NCBI GenBank assembly: GCA_951213105.1
Contig: OX578136.1
Coordinates: 153,057,178 to 153,121,177, forward strand
Length of the DNA stretch: 64,000 nucleotides
Direction: 5' to 3'
From: Amaurobius ferox
Lineage: Eukaryota > Arthropoda > Arachnida > Araneae > Amaurobiidae
Positions 34,649 to 46,372 of this stretch are shown in pieces. A program made the position numbers and the translations under genes. Within the stretch, counting starts at the first letter, position 1, and each line of letters starts with the position of its first letter. Below the pieces are notes generated by a model. The model was given only the letters and a program-made list of their open reading frames with translations. It had not been told where the DNA came from and ran no database searches.

Positions 34649-35579
34649 CAACCCTCCTATATCGTGGTACTCTCTTAATGCAGATTCAATATAATGTGGA
34701 GCAAAAATTGTGACAGTCCTGTCATAAGGCGATATTCATAAAAAGTTTCTCTATAATACCACTCAATTTAAGCAGTCTCTAAATTATAGCATGATGTTTT
34801 CTATTACATTTTTACGGTTCGAAAATAATGGGGAATTCTCCTGCTTTTTCATCCACGTTATTCAATTTCAGTTATCAGGGAAATCCCCTGTAAAAAATTT
34901 TAATACATTCACCTCAAATGCATAGGTATACGAAAATATGGGTAAAGAATGGGTTTCAAATTTCAATTTAAGTTATGTGAAAAAGGGACTGGGTTTGGGT
35001 AAACAATTAGAAAATTACTTTATTGAAAATGATCCTTCATCAGGGCGAAGTGCAAAGTTTAAAAGAGAACACAAAATTGCATAGCTCCTTTCAGAGAGAT
35101 TTTGGTAGAGTTAGAAATTAAAACTACATGTGAAAAAGAAAATGAAGGTATGCAAAGTGAAGAGGACATTAAAAGAATTAGGCCACTAACTAATATTTAA
35201 CAGCGGTGATGAATATTAATAGGATTTTTGTTAGAAAAAAGTTATTAAGTATATATTTCACATTGTTTTTTAAATTTTCTTATAAAGTCTTAATGAAAAT
35301 AATTCGAAATATGAAGCATATATTTATTACCTTTTGTATCTATAAACTTATATTTCATAACCATATTCATCATACTCTATAAATACAGTTTTGTACTCTA
35401 AAAATACAGTTTTACATGACGCAGAACGAATCAGTCTGATTTATATGTTCTGAGTTCCACTTAATGCGGTTTTCGTATAACATGGTACGAACTGTTCTAT
35501 TTTGTACTAATTCTGATTTTCTTATAACGCGGTATGCGGTTTCCATATAACATGGTACGAATTAATCTAATGTTCACTA
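34649..35579. mobile_element. Tigger/pogo-like fossil, split by the LTR element
   Basis: Left end: CAACCCTCCTATATCGTGGT. Near the right end, ATATAACATGGTACGAA and TTATAACGCGGTATGCGG repeats precede the LTR insertion at 35580. The sequence resumes after it (42205) with ATATAACGCGGTATGAATTA. Such ATAACGCGGT strings are typical of Tigger-type ends. A frame at about 34936-35084 (GKEWVSNFNLSYVKKGLG) and a short acidic piece after it may be gene remnants; I cannot identify them. Confidence 0.4.
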
Positions 35580-36419
35580 TGTCCTAAGGTAACTTCCTTT
35601 TTAGGACACGCCCGGTAAGAGCGCGAAAAAGAATAAGGCCGTGAGTATAAACACAAACATTAATTTATTTACACTATATAAATATTTACAAGAATTTGAT
35701 TTAAAATATTTAAAAGACAACTTCCCATATTCCAAATGGGATGACTACCAATATTAGATAAGCAATTAAACAAATACAAAAGTATATGTAGTCTCATAGA
35801 ATAAAATGTGAAAGATGGTAATTAAAAATTAAATTTAAAAATATGAAATATTTAAATATCCTTAACCCGGAGAGAGAAGTAAAAGATACAAATCAGGCAC
35901 AGGCCCTTAAATGAGTAACTCACCGAGCATTCGCTGAATGAACAGCCTCTGATGGTTGAGGACAATGCTGGAGAGTATGACTTTTCTCACTCACAACACA
36001 AAACCTTCTCCTTGCCCCCTTTTTCTAAATTCTCAAAAACTCTCTCTCTCCAAGATTTTAAAACACGCCCCTGAGGCGCATACAAACATCCCCTTGGATT
36101 CAGGGTCTTAACCCCTTGACCCCAAAGCATCGCCATTGGCTTTAGGCCTTCCAGAAACAAAAAGCCCCTTCTCCAGCCCCTGCGAAACTGATCTTCTTTC
36201 GGGCACTAATTCAAAGCAGGCCGCAATCCCTATGACCCATCCGAAAAGGACGCACATTACACCCTTTCGGTTCGAATACGAGATCTAAAGAAACTTCGAC
36301 ATCCTGGTTTTCTATTTCGAGTGCAGATGGCCGAACGAAAAGGCTGACCCCCAAAAATAAATAAGAAAACTCTAGGTCGCATTCCCGAAAATATTGGCCC
36401 ATGGGTTTACCATGCGACA
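35580..36419 (-). repeat. 3' LTR (element on minus strand), 840 bp
   Basis: Plus strand TGTCCTAAGG to CATGCGACA. It is a direct repeat of 41365-42204 of identical length. A 69-codon minus frame occurs in both LTRs but shows no family motif. Confidence 0.95.
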
Positions 36420-36424
36420 ATATA

Positions 36425-36437
36425 CCTCCATTTCCCC
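36425..36437 (-). other. Polypurine tract candidate of the LTR element
   Basis: Minus strand GGGGAAATGGAGG lies 5 bp inside the left LTR, where a plus-strand primer is expected. A second copy of GGGGAAATGGAG is at about 36570-36581. Confidence 0.6.
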
Positions 36438-39400
36438 ATTAAAAAAATCCAAAATCCAAAAATTAAAATTTCAAAATTTCAAAAATTTAAAATACTTTTA
36501 AAATTTTACCATCAAAAACATTAAGCAAATTAAAACATGCTAGGGCGCAAAACGCCTTTCCAAAAATATCTCCATTTCCCCACTACAACATCAAAAATCC
36601 AAAAATTTAAAAATTTAAAAAATTTTAAAATCAAAATACAAAAAATTTACAATCAAAATCCTAAAGAAAAATCAAAATGTGCTGGAGTGCACTCTGCTTT
36701 TCTTCCAGCCCCTAAGAACCAACCTCTGAAAACAGTAGTTTCCTCCTATAGTATAATCAAACACATAGAAAAACATCATATTGCATATAAAAAACACAAT
36801 TGTGCATATAGACACAATAAAATAAAATAAAAATATAAAACAATCATGGTGAATAAAAATATAAAACAAAATGTTGACTTCAACCAAAACAGAGAGTCTG
36901 TTGTTTGTGTTGCACTAGGCTGTAAAAGTCAATCAAATCAAATTATTTTTCTCACTGATACTGTTTGTTTGTTTTTTGTACTCCAACAGTTTTTGCAAAT
37001 TGTCCACCAAAAAGTTTTGCAAATTGTCCACCAAATTTGCAAGTTTATCACCACAGTAGCTGTTTAACAGGTATAGATGCGAGTGTCTTTGGTTTACCTC
37101 TCCGTAAACAGAAAAACCACACATGAAACACCAAGTCCGCTGTCTGACAGTATAAATTGATTGGAATCTGGAACTGTAGAAAAGTGGAACGTGGACAACT
37201 GTAGAAAACTGGAAACGTGGGCAAATTTTCCCAGTATATATAACTGGAACATGTAAATTGCTTGTAACGTAAGGAATGTCTGTGCCTATAATGTTTATAT
37301 ACCGTGTATTTGGCCTAAACTGAAAAAGGCTGCTGGAAAATGCTCCATAAACGCAAGGATTGCTACCCATTGTGTAGCACATTTGTACATATTTTTATGA
37401 CCAGTGTGCGTATTGTGACAGTTTTAACCTCAGTACTGAAGAAAACCGCAGTCACCCCTCACAGTGCAGGACACCGTTCTTTCGTGTGGTATCGTGCACT
37501 TTCTGCACCCCGTCCGTAGAGGGAAAAAACAAAGACCGGTGGAATCTTCTGCACCCCGTCAGTGGAGGAAAACCAACATAGTAATTGTCTCTGTGCTGAT
37601 CTGAACGACATATCGACATATTACAATGCCTTATTCAGTCACCAAAATTTGTTTATATAATGTTGGCATGTGCCAACATCCGGTCACCTCCTGACCCGAG
37701 ATGAAAATTGTTGAAATGAACATATCATATAGCACCTTCCGTGCGCATCACCTTGGAGTTATCGTGCTGTGCAAACTGCTTCAATAGTATTATGAATAAT
37801 TTTTATACAAAATACAATATATATATATATATATATATATAGACTGGCCTTAGTGACGGCAAAGTTACCACCAAGAGACCTAGCCAATATGCACTTTATT
37901 CTTCTCTCCCTCCGAGAACAAAAAATGTTAAAACAAAATGCAAAATTTCTAAATGCCTGAACATGAAAGTAAAAATGTATAAAATTTTACTCCCTTACAT
38001 ATAAAACTTGATTCCTTTACATATAAAAAAAACTCTACTCCTTTACATAGAAAAAACTTTACTGCCAAAGGCAACTTTACGTTAAATAACATGTTTCATA
38101 TACCATGAAATTCAAAAACTCAAAACCATAAAATATCACACAAATTTTCATAATTAATTTACATGATCTAAACTAAAAATTTGGTATCCAAAGAAAAAAA
38201 ATTCAAACTCATCCAACACATTAAAATATCTCATTAATTGCAAGTTACAGAAAATTATACATTTCCTGCCAAAAAATGAATGTTTCAAACCCATTCGAAA
38301 ATGTTACATTTAGCTATGTCTAACCCGTCGCTTAATACTTGACTTTAACTCAAAATTACAGTGTCTTACTGCATAAAAAAAACTCTTTTTTTTTTCTTTT
38401 ATTTATTCTCTAGTCTGTATGAAAAAAAACCAAAATATCTCCCAAACGTGTACCTTTCAGAAAAAATAACACCACACCTCGCAAAATTTTGCCTGATAAA
38501 ACGAAAATCCTTTTCTTACTTTCGAAGGGAAAATTTACTCTAAGTGCTAAAATTTTGTTTCATTAAGCAAAAACCTCTTATTCCCAATTTCCTCACTTCC
38601 TTTATTTACTCTACAAAAGGATTTTATCACACTTTTTATTAATATTTTCACCACTTTATGCATTAAGCCTTATTTTCCTCAAATAAACACTAGCCTCACA
38701 TTAAAATATAAATTTTCCCCTTTTATAAAAATGAAATACCATTCACCTTCAATTTTATATCTTATCCATTCCATCTATCATGAAAAATACCCCTATCATT
38801 CTAACCACACTATATCCTAGCATAATATTTACTGCAAAAATACATATTTAACCATGACCATTTATGTAGGTAAAGAGATAACACCCTAACAATAAAACCA
38901 AATCACAAGAGAAAACACCATATATTTTTCCTTTCTTTTCTTTTTTTTTTTTTTTTTTAGAAACACTACTTAAAAATGATGATAAATTAGTGATATTATT
39001 ATCCAACTGCATTCTCCCACAATTACATTTTATAACCTTTTATCTTCCAATGCTTTGTTAGCGTTCAACATACCCGAAGGAAAAAAAACTAGCAAATCTC
39101 ACCTTTCCTTCCTAAACTACCCATAGAAACTAACAAAAAAAATCTCCATGCGTTCAGAAAAAATGCCGGAAACTGTCACTTACAGTACTACGTGTAACGA
39201 TTTAAGAAAATTATTGTATCCAAAAATTGATTCCCTTTTGAGCCCCGTTGTAATCTAACAAACCTATCAATTTTCTATTCCGAATAATTTATTAAATTAT
39301 GTGTGTTTTAACAAAAGTAAAATATAAGTGAATGTAGGAAAGTACCCTTTATAGACGATAAAATATTATTGAATAACAGTTAAGAGATACAAAAAAAATA

Positions 39401-41339
39401 ATGAAATACTTTTTCTTTTTTTTATTTATTTTTTAAATAAATCCTTTCAACGTTATGTGTCATCAGGAGATGAAAAAATCCCTTTGTTGATCACCCAAAC
39501 AGTCTAATTCAATCCTCAAAATATAGAAATATACACTCTAAATCCCCAAACATCACACAATTCTGCCCGCAGAAAAATATGTGCCTAAGGTCAAATTATA
39601 TATCCTACCAACCATTGTTAAAAAGGCCTATTTATTTATTTATTTATTTATCAAACTTAAAAATTTACTTTTTTTGTTGTTTGTTTTTTGTCTGTTATCT
39701 TCGTTACTTTATTAGAATTCCCTTGTAGACAAAAGTTTCCTTAGTAATTAAACTTTAGTTTCCATTTCGGTTACAAATTGAATTAATATATCTATTTATT
39801 TTCATTATTTATTTTTATTATTATTTTTTTTAATTACCTTTTAGCGAACAATAATATACTTATTATTTTATGTATTTTAATTCCCAAGAACCTAACTAAC
39901 TCTCTCCCAGCTGCCAGAATGCAAAGCCATTCTATTACTCACTGGTAACTCTATCCAAACGAAAGGCAGTCTCTCTAACTGTAAATGTGTCATCACTCTC
40001 TTTGCAATTTATGTTCTCCTCGGCTAACTATCTCCAAGCTCCCGTAAAATATATATCTGCTAAAACCACTCCTCCTTTCACTGTAAACCTTTTGTGTGTG
40101 TGGCTTTCTTTGTGAAAACTACTTCCTTTTTTGGAGTGCGAAGGAAAACCCCCATCGCGACGTATCAAATTTCACCCCAGTGGTCAAGGAGAAGAAAGTT
40201 GCCCCCTTTGAAAACATCTGTGTTGTGTGAACATGAAACTGTGGCCTGTACGAAAACTTTGGAGACCCTTGTGTTTGCCATAAAATTAGAACCGTCAATG
40301 TTAACTGAGATAAAAATTGCAAAAAAATTCTGTTGTCTTTGAAAATTCGATTATCTAACCCACTCACATTCTATAAATTATTTTCAGAACCATTTGTAAA
40401 ATTGTAAACTCGTACCCATAACATATAAAAGGTTTATTATAATTTCACATTACTTCTAATTTCAGCAAATATTTGTTCTAAAACTAAAAATCACTCAAAT
40501 GCGTATTAATTAAATAATCTTCGCGACCAAAATTATAAAATGTCAAAAATGAAAATTTTTCCCAAAAATACTATACCAAAAGAATATACATAATCAAAAA
40601 TATACACAAAATTTAAGAAATATACAAATAGATTAATACCAACAAAAATTTTCAAACCATATCGTGGACCAAAAAATTTGCCTCACAAAAACAAAACCGA
40701 TATACATTTCCTCTCGATATACATAAAATCATTATCAAAACACAGTTATTGTGAATATATTCTCATGGGAAATTGCATCCGCTTTTTATCCCTACTTAAA
40801 TTTGGAATAAACATTATATCTAAATTATTTCAAATAGACTCAAGAAAATATATTTTTTTTTTTTTTTTTTTGTACTTAAAATAGCATCTATCTAATTTCG
40901 CTTCCAAAAAATTTCTTGATGTTACCATTTTCCCCAAAAAATTCTTAAATTCCAAAAAAAATACTTAAACATTCCCCATTTACATGTAAAATGCAATCAA
41001 TGACATATATAACAAGTAAAAATATATATATACACATAACTCTCACAAATTTTAATTCTTTGTATTTTATCAATATAACATTAAAATAGCACATATTTTC
41101 ATGGCAAATGAAACAGTTTCTACTTTTATCCAATGTTTAAAAAATTCTTCTAAATTTCTCATATTAAAATTTATTTATTACTAGGGAAAAAATTATTGCA
41201 GATATTGACATTTATTATTTGTTTTATTTTTACCATCTTTCAAAAAAAAATTTTCCTTGGTTAATGCACCAAACATAATTCTTATCCTGTTCGTTGGCGC
41301 CAATCTATTTTCAATCGTTACTGAACCCAACAAAATTTA

Positions 41340-41357
41340 TCCTGGTCTAAGGCACCA
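41340..41357 (-). other. Primer-binding-site candidate of the LTR element
   Basis: Reading the minus strand inward from the right LTR, TGGTGCCTTAGACCAGGA begins 7 bp from the LTR edge. Another TGG site, TGGCGCCAACGAACAGGAT, lies about 50 bp further in. I cannot decide which is used or name the tRNA. Confidence 0.45.
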
Positions 41358-41364
41358 AATTATT

Positions 41365-42204
41365 TGTCCTAAAGTAACTTCCTTTTTAGGACACGCCCGG
41401 TAAGAGCGCGAAAAAGAATAAGGCCGTGAGTATAAACACAAACATTAATTTATTTACACTATATAAATATTTACAAGAATTTGATTTAAAATATTTAAAA
41501 GACAACTTCCCATATTCCAAATGGGATGACTACCAATATTAGATAAGCAATTAAACAAATACAAAAGTATATGTAGTCTCATAGACTAAAATGTGAAAGA
41601 TGGTAATTAAAAATTCAATTTAAAAATATGAAATATTTAAATATCCTTAACCCGGAGAGAGAAGTAAAAGATACAAATCAGGCACAGACCCTTAAATGAG
41701 TAACTCACCGAGCATTCGCTGAATGAACAGCCTCTCATGGTTGAGGACAATGCTGGAGAGTATGACTTTTCTCACTCACAACACAAAACCTTCTCCTTGC
41801 CCCCTTTTTCTAAATTCTCAAAAACTCTCTTTCTCCAAGATTTTAAAACACGCCCCTGAGGCGCATACAAACATCCCCTTGGATTCAGGGTCTTAACCCC
41901 TTGACCCCAAAGCATCGCCATTGGTTTTAGGCCTTCCAGAAACAAAAAGCCCCTTCTCCAGCCCCTGCGAAACTGATCTTCTTTCGGGCACTAATTCAAA
42001 GCAGGCCGCAATCCCTATGACCCATCCGAAAAGGACGCACATTACACCCTTTCGGTTCGAATACGAGATCTAAAGAAACTTCGACATCATGGTTTTCTAT
42101 TTCGAGTGCAGATGGCCGAACGAAAAGGCTGACCCCCAAAAATAAATAAGAAAACTCTAGGTCGCATTCCCGAAAATATTGGCTCATGGGTTTACCATGC
42201 GACA
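41365..42204 (-). repeat. 5' LTR (element on minus strand), 840 bp
   Basis: The second LTR copy; sense-strand transcription should start here. It ends CATGCGACA directly before the CACTA target duplication. Confidence 0.95.
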
Positions 42205-42239
42205 CACTAATCTAAGTTTCATAATATAACGCGGTATGA

Positions 42240-43040
42240 ATTAACACTAGAATGACGGAAGCGGTCATTTTGTCCGCATGATTACTTTGAGAAACAAATC
42301 CTCCAAAGCGACAAATCCCAGCACATTGAAATTTTATGACTTTTCTCTTTGTAAAAAATGTGTCGAAGAAACATCCTAAATGCTGTAAAAATCAATGCGC
42401 AACTCATTGATTCTTTCAGAGCTGGATCAAGTCTTGCTTAATATAAATGATAACAGAACTGAATATCGCAACAAAATTACTTACTTCTAATATGAAAGCT
42501 TGTTGAGTGAGAGTTTGTCCGAAAGTACATACAAAATTAGTCAAAATATATTTCTACATGTGTTTATGCCTGCATTGTGTAACTATTTATTACCCGGCAT
42601 GAGGTAGTTTATATAAATAGATGCTAGTATGAATTGCTATAAAGACTGGCAAATAATTTATCAGTTACACATGCAATATAATTTTTATACAAAGATATCT
42701 TTACAAATTCGTGGCCAGAAAAACACTGGAAAGCTTGCTGATATTTTATAAACAGCGGAAACTTCATTGCGCTCATCTAGCCTTTCCGATATTTAACAAA
42801 ATATGCTGTCTTTTAGCGTGTACTTTTGTAAACGATTGATAAGAATTTGATATTTTTGTAAATAATTCTTGAATTTGATACAAAGATGTTAGATTATTGT
42901 TAAAATGAAATCTGCGTTGTTATACATATTAAAGTATAACACTTACTTGATTGATACTTCGTTAAAATATTATATCCAGCATAATAACCATAATAGCATT
43001 ATAGCGTAAAGAAAGAAAATAGGATGTACGGTAAGCGAAG
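42240..43040. other. AT-rich stretch, nothing recognised
   Basis: The first bases continue the Tigger-like fossil; the rest shows no gene. Confidence 0.5.
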
Positions 43041-43079
43041 TGACGTTCAGGTGCAACGTCACAATAGCCCGCCCTCAGT

Positions 43080-43190
43080 ATGGACGGGTGGAGGTGGAGC
43101 CGTAGTAAGTAGTAAATTGGACACCCCGTCTCCATATACGTGGACGAGACGGAGCCGTTGTAAGTAGTAATTTGGATACCCCGTCTCAAT
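43080..43190. repeat. About 60-bp GC-rich direct repeat, two copies
   Basis: GGAGCCGTAGTAAGTAGTAA, then CCCCGTCTCCATATA is repeated as GGAGCCGTTGTAAGTAGTAA, then CCCCGTCTCAATATA. Confidence 0.7.
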
Positions 43191-43218
43191 ATATGCCGCT
43201 CATGACATTTCACTCCGT

Positions 43219-43601
43219 GTGACATTTCGTCTTTACGTGCTCTTATTGGATAGAGCTGAAGTGGGACAATCTTATAGATATAATAACCTTGCCAAGTACT
43301 CCGAAAGTAAGCGTTTTGGCTCTTGGATTCAAGGCATGAAGACTAGTCTTCTCCGTTGTTTTGTGCTGGTTGAAGCTCCTAGCACGTCGTGCCATATCTT
43401 CAGTCTGTTAGATAAGCGAACTTGTTGAATGGCATTCTCTGCGTTGCTCGTAGGGATGGGTCAGAGTCCGTGGCCGCCTCCTGAAATGGATGGAGCAACG
43501 GGAGTAGTCCTGCCTCTTGAAGGTGAAGCTGATGCAAGGGGTGCTCAGAAAGACGCACCGAGTCAACAGGTACATAAGAAGAAATCTCACTTGTTCCGCA
43601 A
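43219..43601 (+). CDS. Exon-like GC-rich segment, possible truncated host exon
   Basis: Between AT-rich DNA and the Jockey fragment starting near 43603 lies a block of near-balanced composition. An ATG at 43429 opens MAFSALLVGMGQSPWPPPEM and continues through a proline/glycine/glutamate-rich stretch to SQQ. There CAACAG is followed by GTACATAAG, a possible donor at about 43570; the unspliced frame ends at 43611. An upstream frame (43219-43428) ends just before it. No family is recognised. It could be host gene sequence cut by the Jockey insertion or part of an unclassified repeat. Confidence 0.25.
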
Positions 43602-43602
43602 A

Positions 43603-45561
43603 AATAATTAATGACTATTTTGGGGCTATTAGGCGATTTTAGGTCAGATATCAATTTAATTATGTTGAAAGCCTTTTGCATGGGATCAGTATCGTCTTTT
43701 ATGATTTGGATAATATTACTCAGAAGGGTTTTAAGTTATTAAGGTTAAAGTGGTTTTCTATTTCTCTGAAGAGGTTAATAAACTCAAGGAAGAAGTTTGG
43801 GGGTTGACTGAAGTTAACTTGCGAGTGGGCCACGTGCTCTCCGACGCTAGTGCGCTCCGTCTCAGCACGTATCATCGCCACGTGGTTTGTAGCAGTTATG
43901 GGATTTGGGTTATTTTGGAGCGGAGGGAAATTTTCCGTTCCAAGATTGAGTGGGATTTTAGTATTATTAGTTTGGGGATTTTGTTGCCTAGCGTTTAAAG
44001 CCTGGGGGTTTTGGTGATTAGTTTTAGTTTCCTGGAACTTTTTGCTGTTCCAGGGGTTTCTGGGACTCATTCTAAAGTTGGCAGGATGGGCCCCGCCACA
44101 GTTGGCGCATTTCGCCAGGAGATCACGCGGTTTTTCAATCGCGGGTTAAGTGGTGTTCCCCACATTTAAGACACCTAGCGGGGAGCGAACAATTATCCGA
44201 GGAGTGATTGAAATTTTGGCAGTTGTAGCAGATTTTTATGCCGTTTGATTTAAAAACTTGGACTACAACTCTCATGGAGAGAAAGGAGGTGATGTTGTAA
44301 ATCCTCTCCCATTCCTCGGTCGGCACTAGGCAGGTCAAGAAAATGGGAAAGGGGGACCTGTCCCTACGGCTCCTGAGCTGGAAAACTCTGACTATCTTAA
44401 ATCCTTTACTAATGATAGACTCTTTAAGAGAGTCTATGTTTGTATTAGTCGGAAGACCTTTGATAACTATTTTTTGAGGTTGATAGAGCTGAAAGGTATT
44501 TTAGCCTGGGTTAGGTGAGCCTGCACACTCTGGTAATCCTCAACGGATCCCCGGGTGAGCCTGATCACCCTCCCCATAAGCTGGCCCTCGATTTTGCTAA
44601 CCAGAATTTTATTTAGTTCCTCTATGAGAACTCCCCAATTACTTGCGGAGTCCACATAGGAGGACGAGATGTTTGATTTAGGGGGGGACTACTTCCTCCA
44701 TCTCAGCATCTTTAACTTCCAAACTATTAAATCTATTCTCTGTGGTGATTTCCTGAGTGTCTGCTATAGACCTCTTTAGTTTTTTAGACTTTTGACTCTG
44801 AAAACCTAGCAAGATATCGTGCATCTTGGTTTTGAAATTAACATAGAGTTCGTCTTCAGTTTTAGATTTCCTCTGCCTAAGGGTTATAGCCACAAGCTCG
44901 TACGAGTCGCGCTTAACCAGGGTTTTGTAGTCAAGGGCCCTAAATAGCAAGTTAGAATCTCTTATAGTACCTGTTAGGATGAGTTTCAGGTGTTTCCTGT
45001 TCTCACTGTCCGTCTCTTCTTCGTCAAGTTCCTGTTCAAGCGAAGCGATAATGTCATATATCCGGAAGAGGCTGTGGATCTCCTTTTCAGTATCTCCATC
45101 CAGGGACTCGCTGTCTTTCAGGTATGTGCTTGCGAAGCTAGCAGCTTGTCTTTCTCTTTGGGGACCAGCATATTGCGCCGGCTTTTCAACACGTGCTTGC
45201 TTCTCAAGGTCCGAATTCCTTTCGTCATGTTTCTCCATGGTCTCTACCCAGTATGTATTTTTCTTCTGCTGTAGTATGAGGGTTTCGGGAGTCTTTCGCT
45301 TCTTTCCAATTTCCATAGTATCAGACTCCTTCAAGTCAGCCTTAGTCTCAAAGATTTTTGTTAGCCTGCCCCATCTTTTGCTAAAGTGTCCCATAATTTC
45401 AGCATTGACTTCCTCTGGGTTCTCCTCTTGCCGTTTCGCTGTTATTCCAAGAGTATTTATATAGGCCCTTTAAGAGTCTTCCAATCTGCTGCTTCCTCTG
45501 GCGTTAATTCAATTCCGCCGACAATCTTTGTCTTTGGCGTTGGTACATTACTTGAGTCCAT
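43603..45561 (-). pseudogene. Jockey ORF1 (gag-like), minus strand, frameshifted
   Basis: The minus-strand ATG at 45561 starts MDSSNVPTPKTKIVGGIELT, breaks near 45465, and continues at 45394 with FSKRWGRLTKIF through a coiled-coil-like charged region to 44678. A third piece (44467-44655) holds SVEDYQSVQAHLTQAKIPFS, aligning with AYRAVQRHLTSEKIPFHS of copy 1. The fourth (44135-44338) has two knuckles, CYNCQNFNHSSDNC and CLKCGEHHLTRD. The remaining C terminus runs to 43720, then NIIKLISDL to about 43603. At least four frameshifts or stops; non-functional. Confidence 0.85.
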
Positions 45562-45720
45562 AGTAAAATGCTTTGCCCGACGTGCTCAACCGAAACTCAG
45601 TATTACACGCCCTAGCAATAGCATTAGAAAAGCTCCACGTGGTAAGTAATCTGGAGCGTCGCTGCGGCATATCCGTACACCAGCGCGGACAGGTTCCGAA
45701 TCCCGACTAGTATTCATGCT
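43603..45720 (-). mobile_element. Jockey-clade LINE, copy 3, ORF1 region only, minus strand
   Basis: It contains a 5' leader, ORF1 from 45561 down to its C terminus near 43603, and no ORF2. It ends abruptly against the GC-rich segment at 43.2-43.6 kb. It is more diverged from copies 1 and 2 than they are from each other, so probably a different subfamily. Confidence 0.8.
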
Positions 45721-45779
45721 TCAAAGGAGTAAAACACAGACTAATAATATACAGACTCTCCACACTTTCGTTTTCACGG

Positions 45780-46372
45780 GGGCCATTAGAAATAGACCAA
45801 AATGCGGGTTGGCGCGCTCTTGGCGATGGTCTGGTTTGGTCTGAGCGCTTGGCGATAGTCTGGATTGGGTCCAAGACCATTTTCAATGTTATAACCCTGT
45901 AGCATGCATTGCAGCGTGGTTTGAGTCATTCTGTGGTTTGTACTTCAAGTTGTATCTTAAAATCTGTAAACTTTGGACTTCTCATTCACCAATACCTTGG
46001 TGATTTTCTATTGGCCCGCTCGTATCCCTAGCCCCGCCCTCCCCCTCTCTTACAGCCACAGCTCAGCTATCAGCAGCCACTCCAAGACGAAGGCGGCACA
46101 ACACCAGCCTACAGGCGGAACAACACTCCTACACAGCAACCTCTCGAAGATGAATGCTATTCCATATTGCTATTACTGAAAAAACAATCTACAGTGAACG
46201 TTTATACATTCGATGTGGCCGTGAGGGACCTTCGGTCCCAGGAAGACCTTAAGCAAACGTCTTGGCTTGGCTTCTGTGGTTTGAGAAACGTGCAGAAGGA
46301 TTATTTGTTAAGTGATTAGATCAATTCAAGAAATGGATTGCCAAAAGAAAACTGCTTGCGTTACAGGGTATG
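45780..46372 (+). promoter_or_regulatory. CpG-rich promoter / first-exon candidate of the zinc-finger gene
   Basis: A GC-rich island contains CCCCGCCCTCCCCCT (GC-box-like, near 46034), a 31-bp tandem pair around 45830-45890 (CTTGGCGAT then GTCTGG), and a hairpin GGGACCTTCGGTCCC near 46229. At 46333 ATG opens MDCQKKTACVT and the exon would end at 46367 before GTATGT, a good donor. A 5' leader with a short first coding exon upstream of a finger array is a common layout. The link to the array 1.8 kb downstream is inferred. Confidence 0.45.

Larger units (their letters stand above)
36420..41364 (-). other. Non-coding interior of the LTR element, strongly strand-skewed
   Basis: The plus strand is very poor in G relative to C over much of 36.4-36.8 and 37.9-41.3 kb: 60-base lines often hold 1-2 G against 10-18 C. 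The element's sense strand is therefore G-rich and C-poor. A patch at about 37380-37780 is less skewed, with CTGCACCCCGTC occurring twice about 55 bp apart. It also holds a (TA)n run (37817-37841), T tracts near 38390 and 38940, and a (TTTA)n run near 39630. Open frames of 60-149 codons show no motif. Confidence 0.8.
35580..42204 (-). mobile_element. Complete LTR retroelement without coding interior (LARD-like)
   Basis: Two direct 840-bp LTRs (35580-36419 and 41365-42204) start TG and end CA. They differ at 9 positions by eye, about 1.1 percent. CACTA flanks both sides (35575-35579 and 42205-42209), a 5-bp TSD. A purine-rich tract next to the left LTR and a TGG-starting site next to the right LTR, both on the minus strand, give the orientation. 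The 4945-bp interior has no frame with gag, protease, RT or integrase motifs; the longest is 149 codons. It must depend on another element's proteins. LTR identity implies a fairly recent insertion. Confidence 0.93.

Noticed and set aside
36933..37382. 149-codon minus-strand frame inside the LTR element
   Set aside because: No gag, protease, RT, RNase H or integrase motif and no protein-like domain; length is plausible by chance in skewed sequence.
44979..45464. 161-codon plus-strand frame
   Set aside because: Antisense to Jockey ORF1, whose motifs are on the minus strand.
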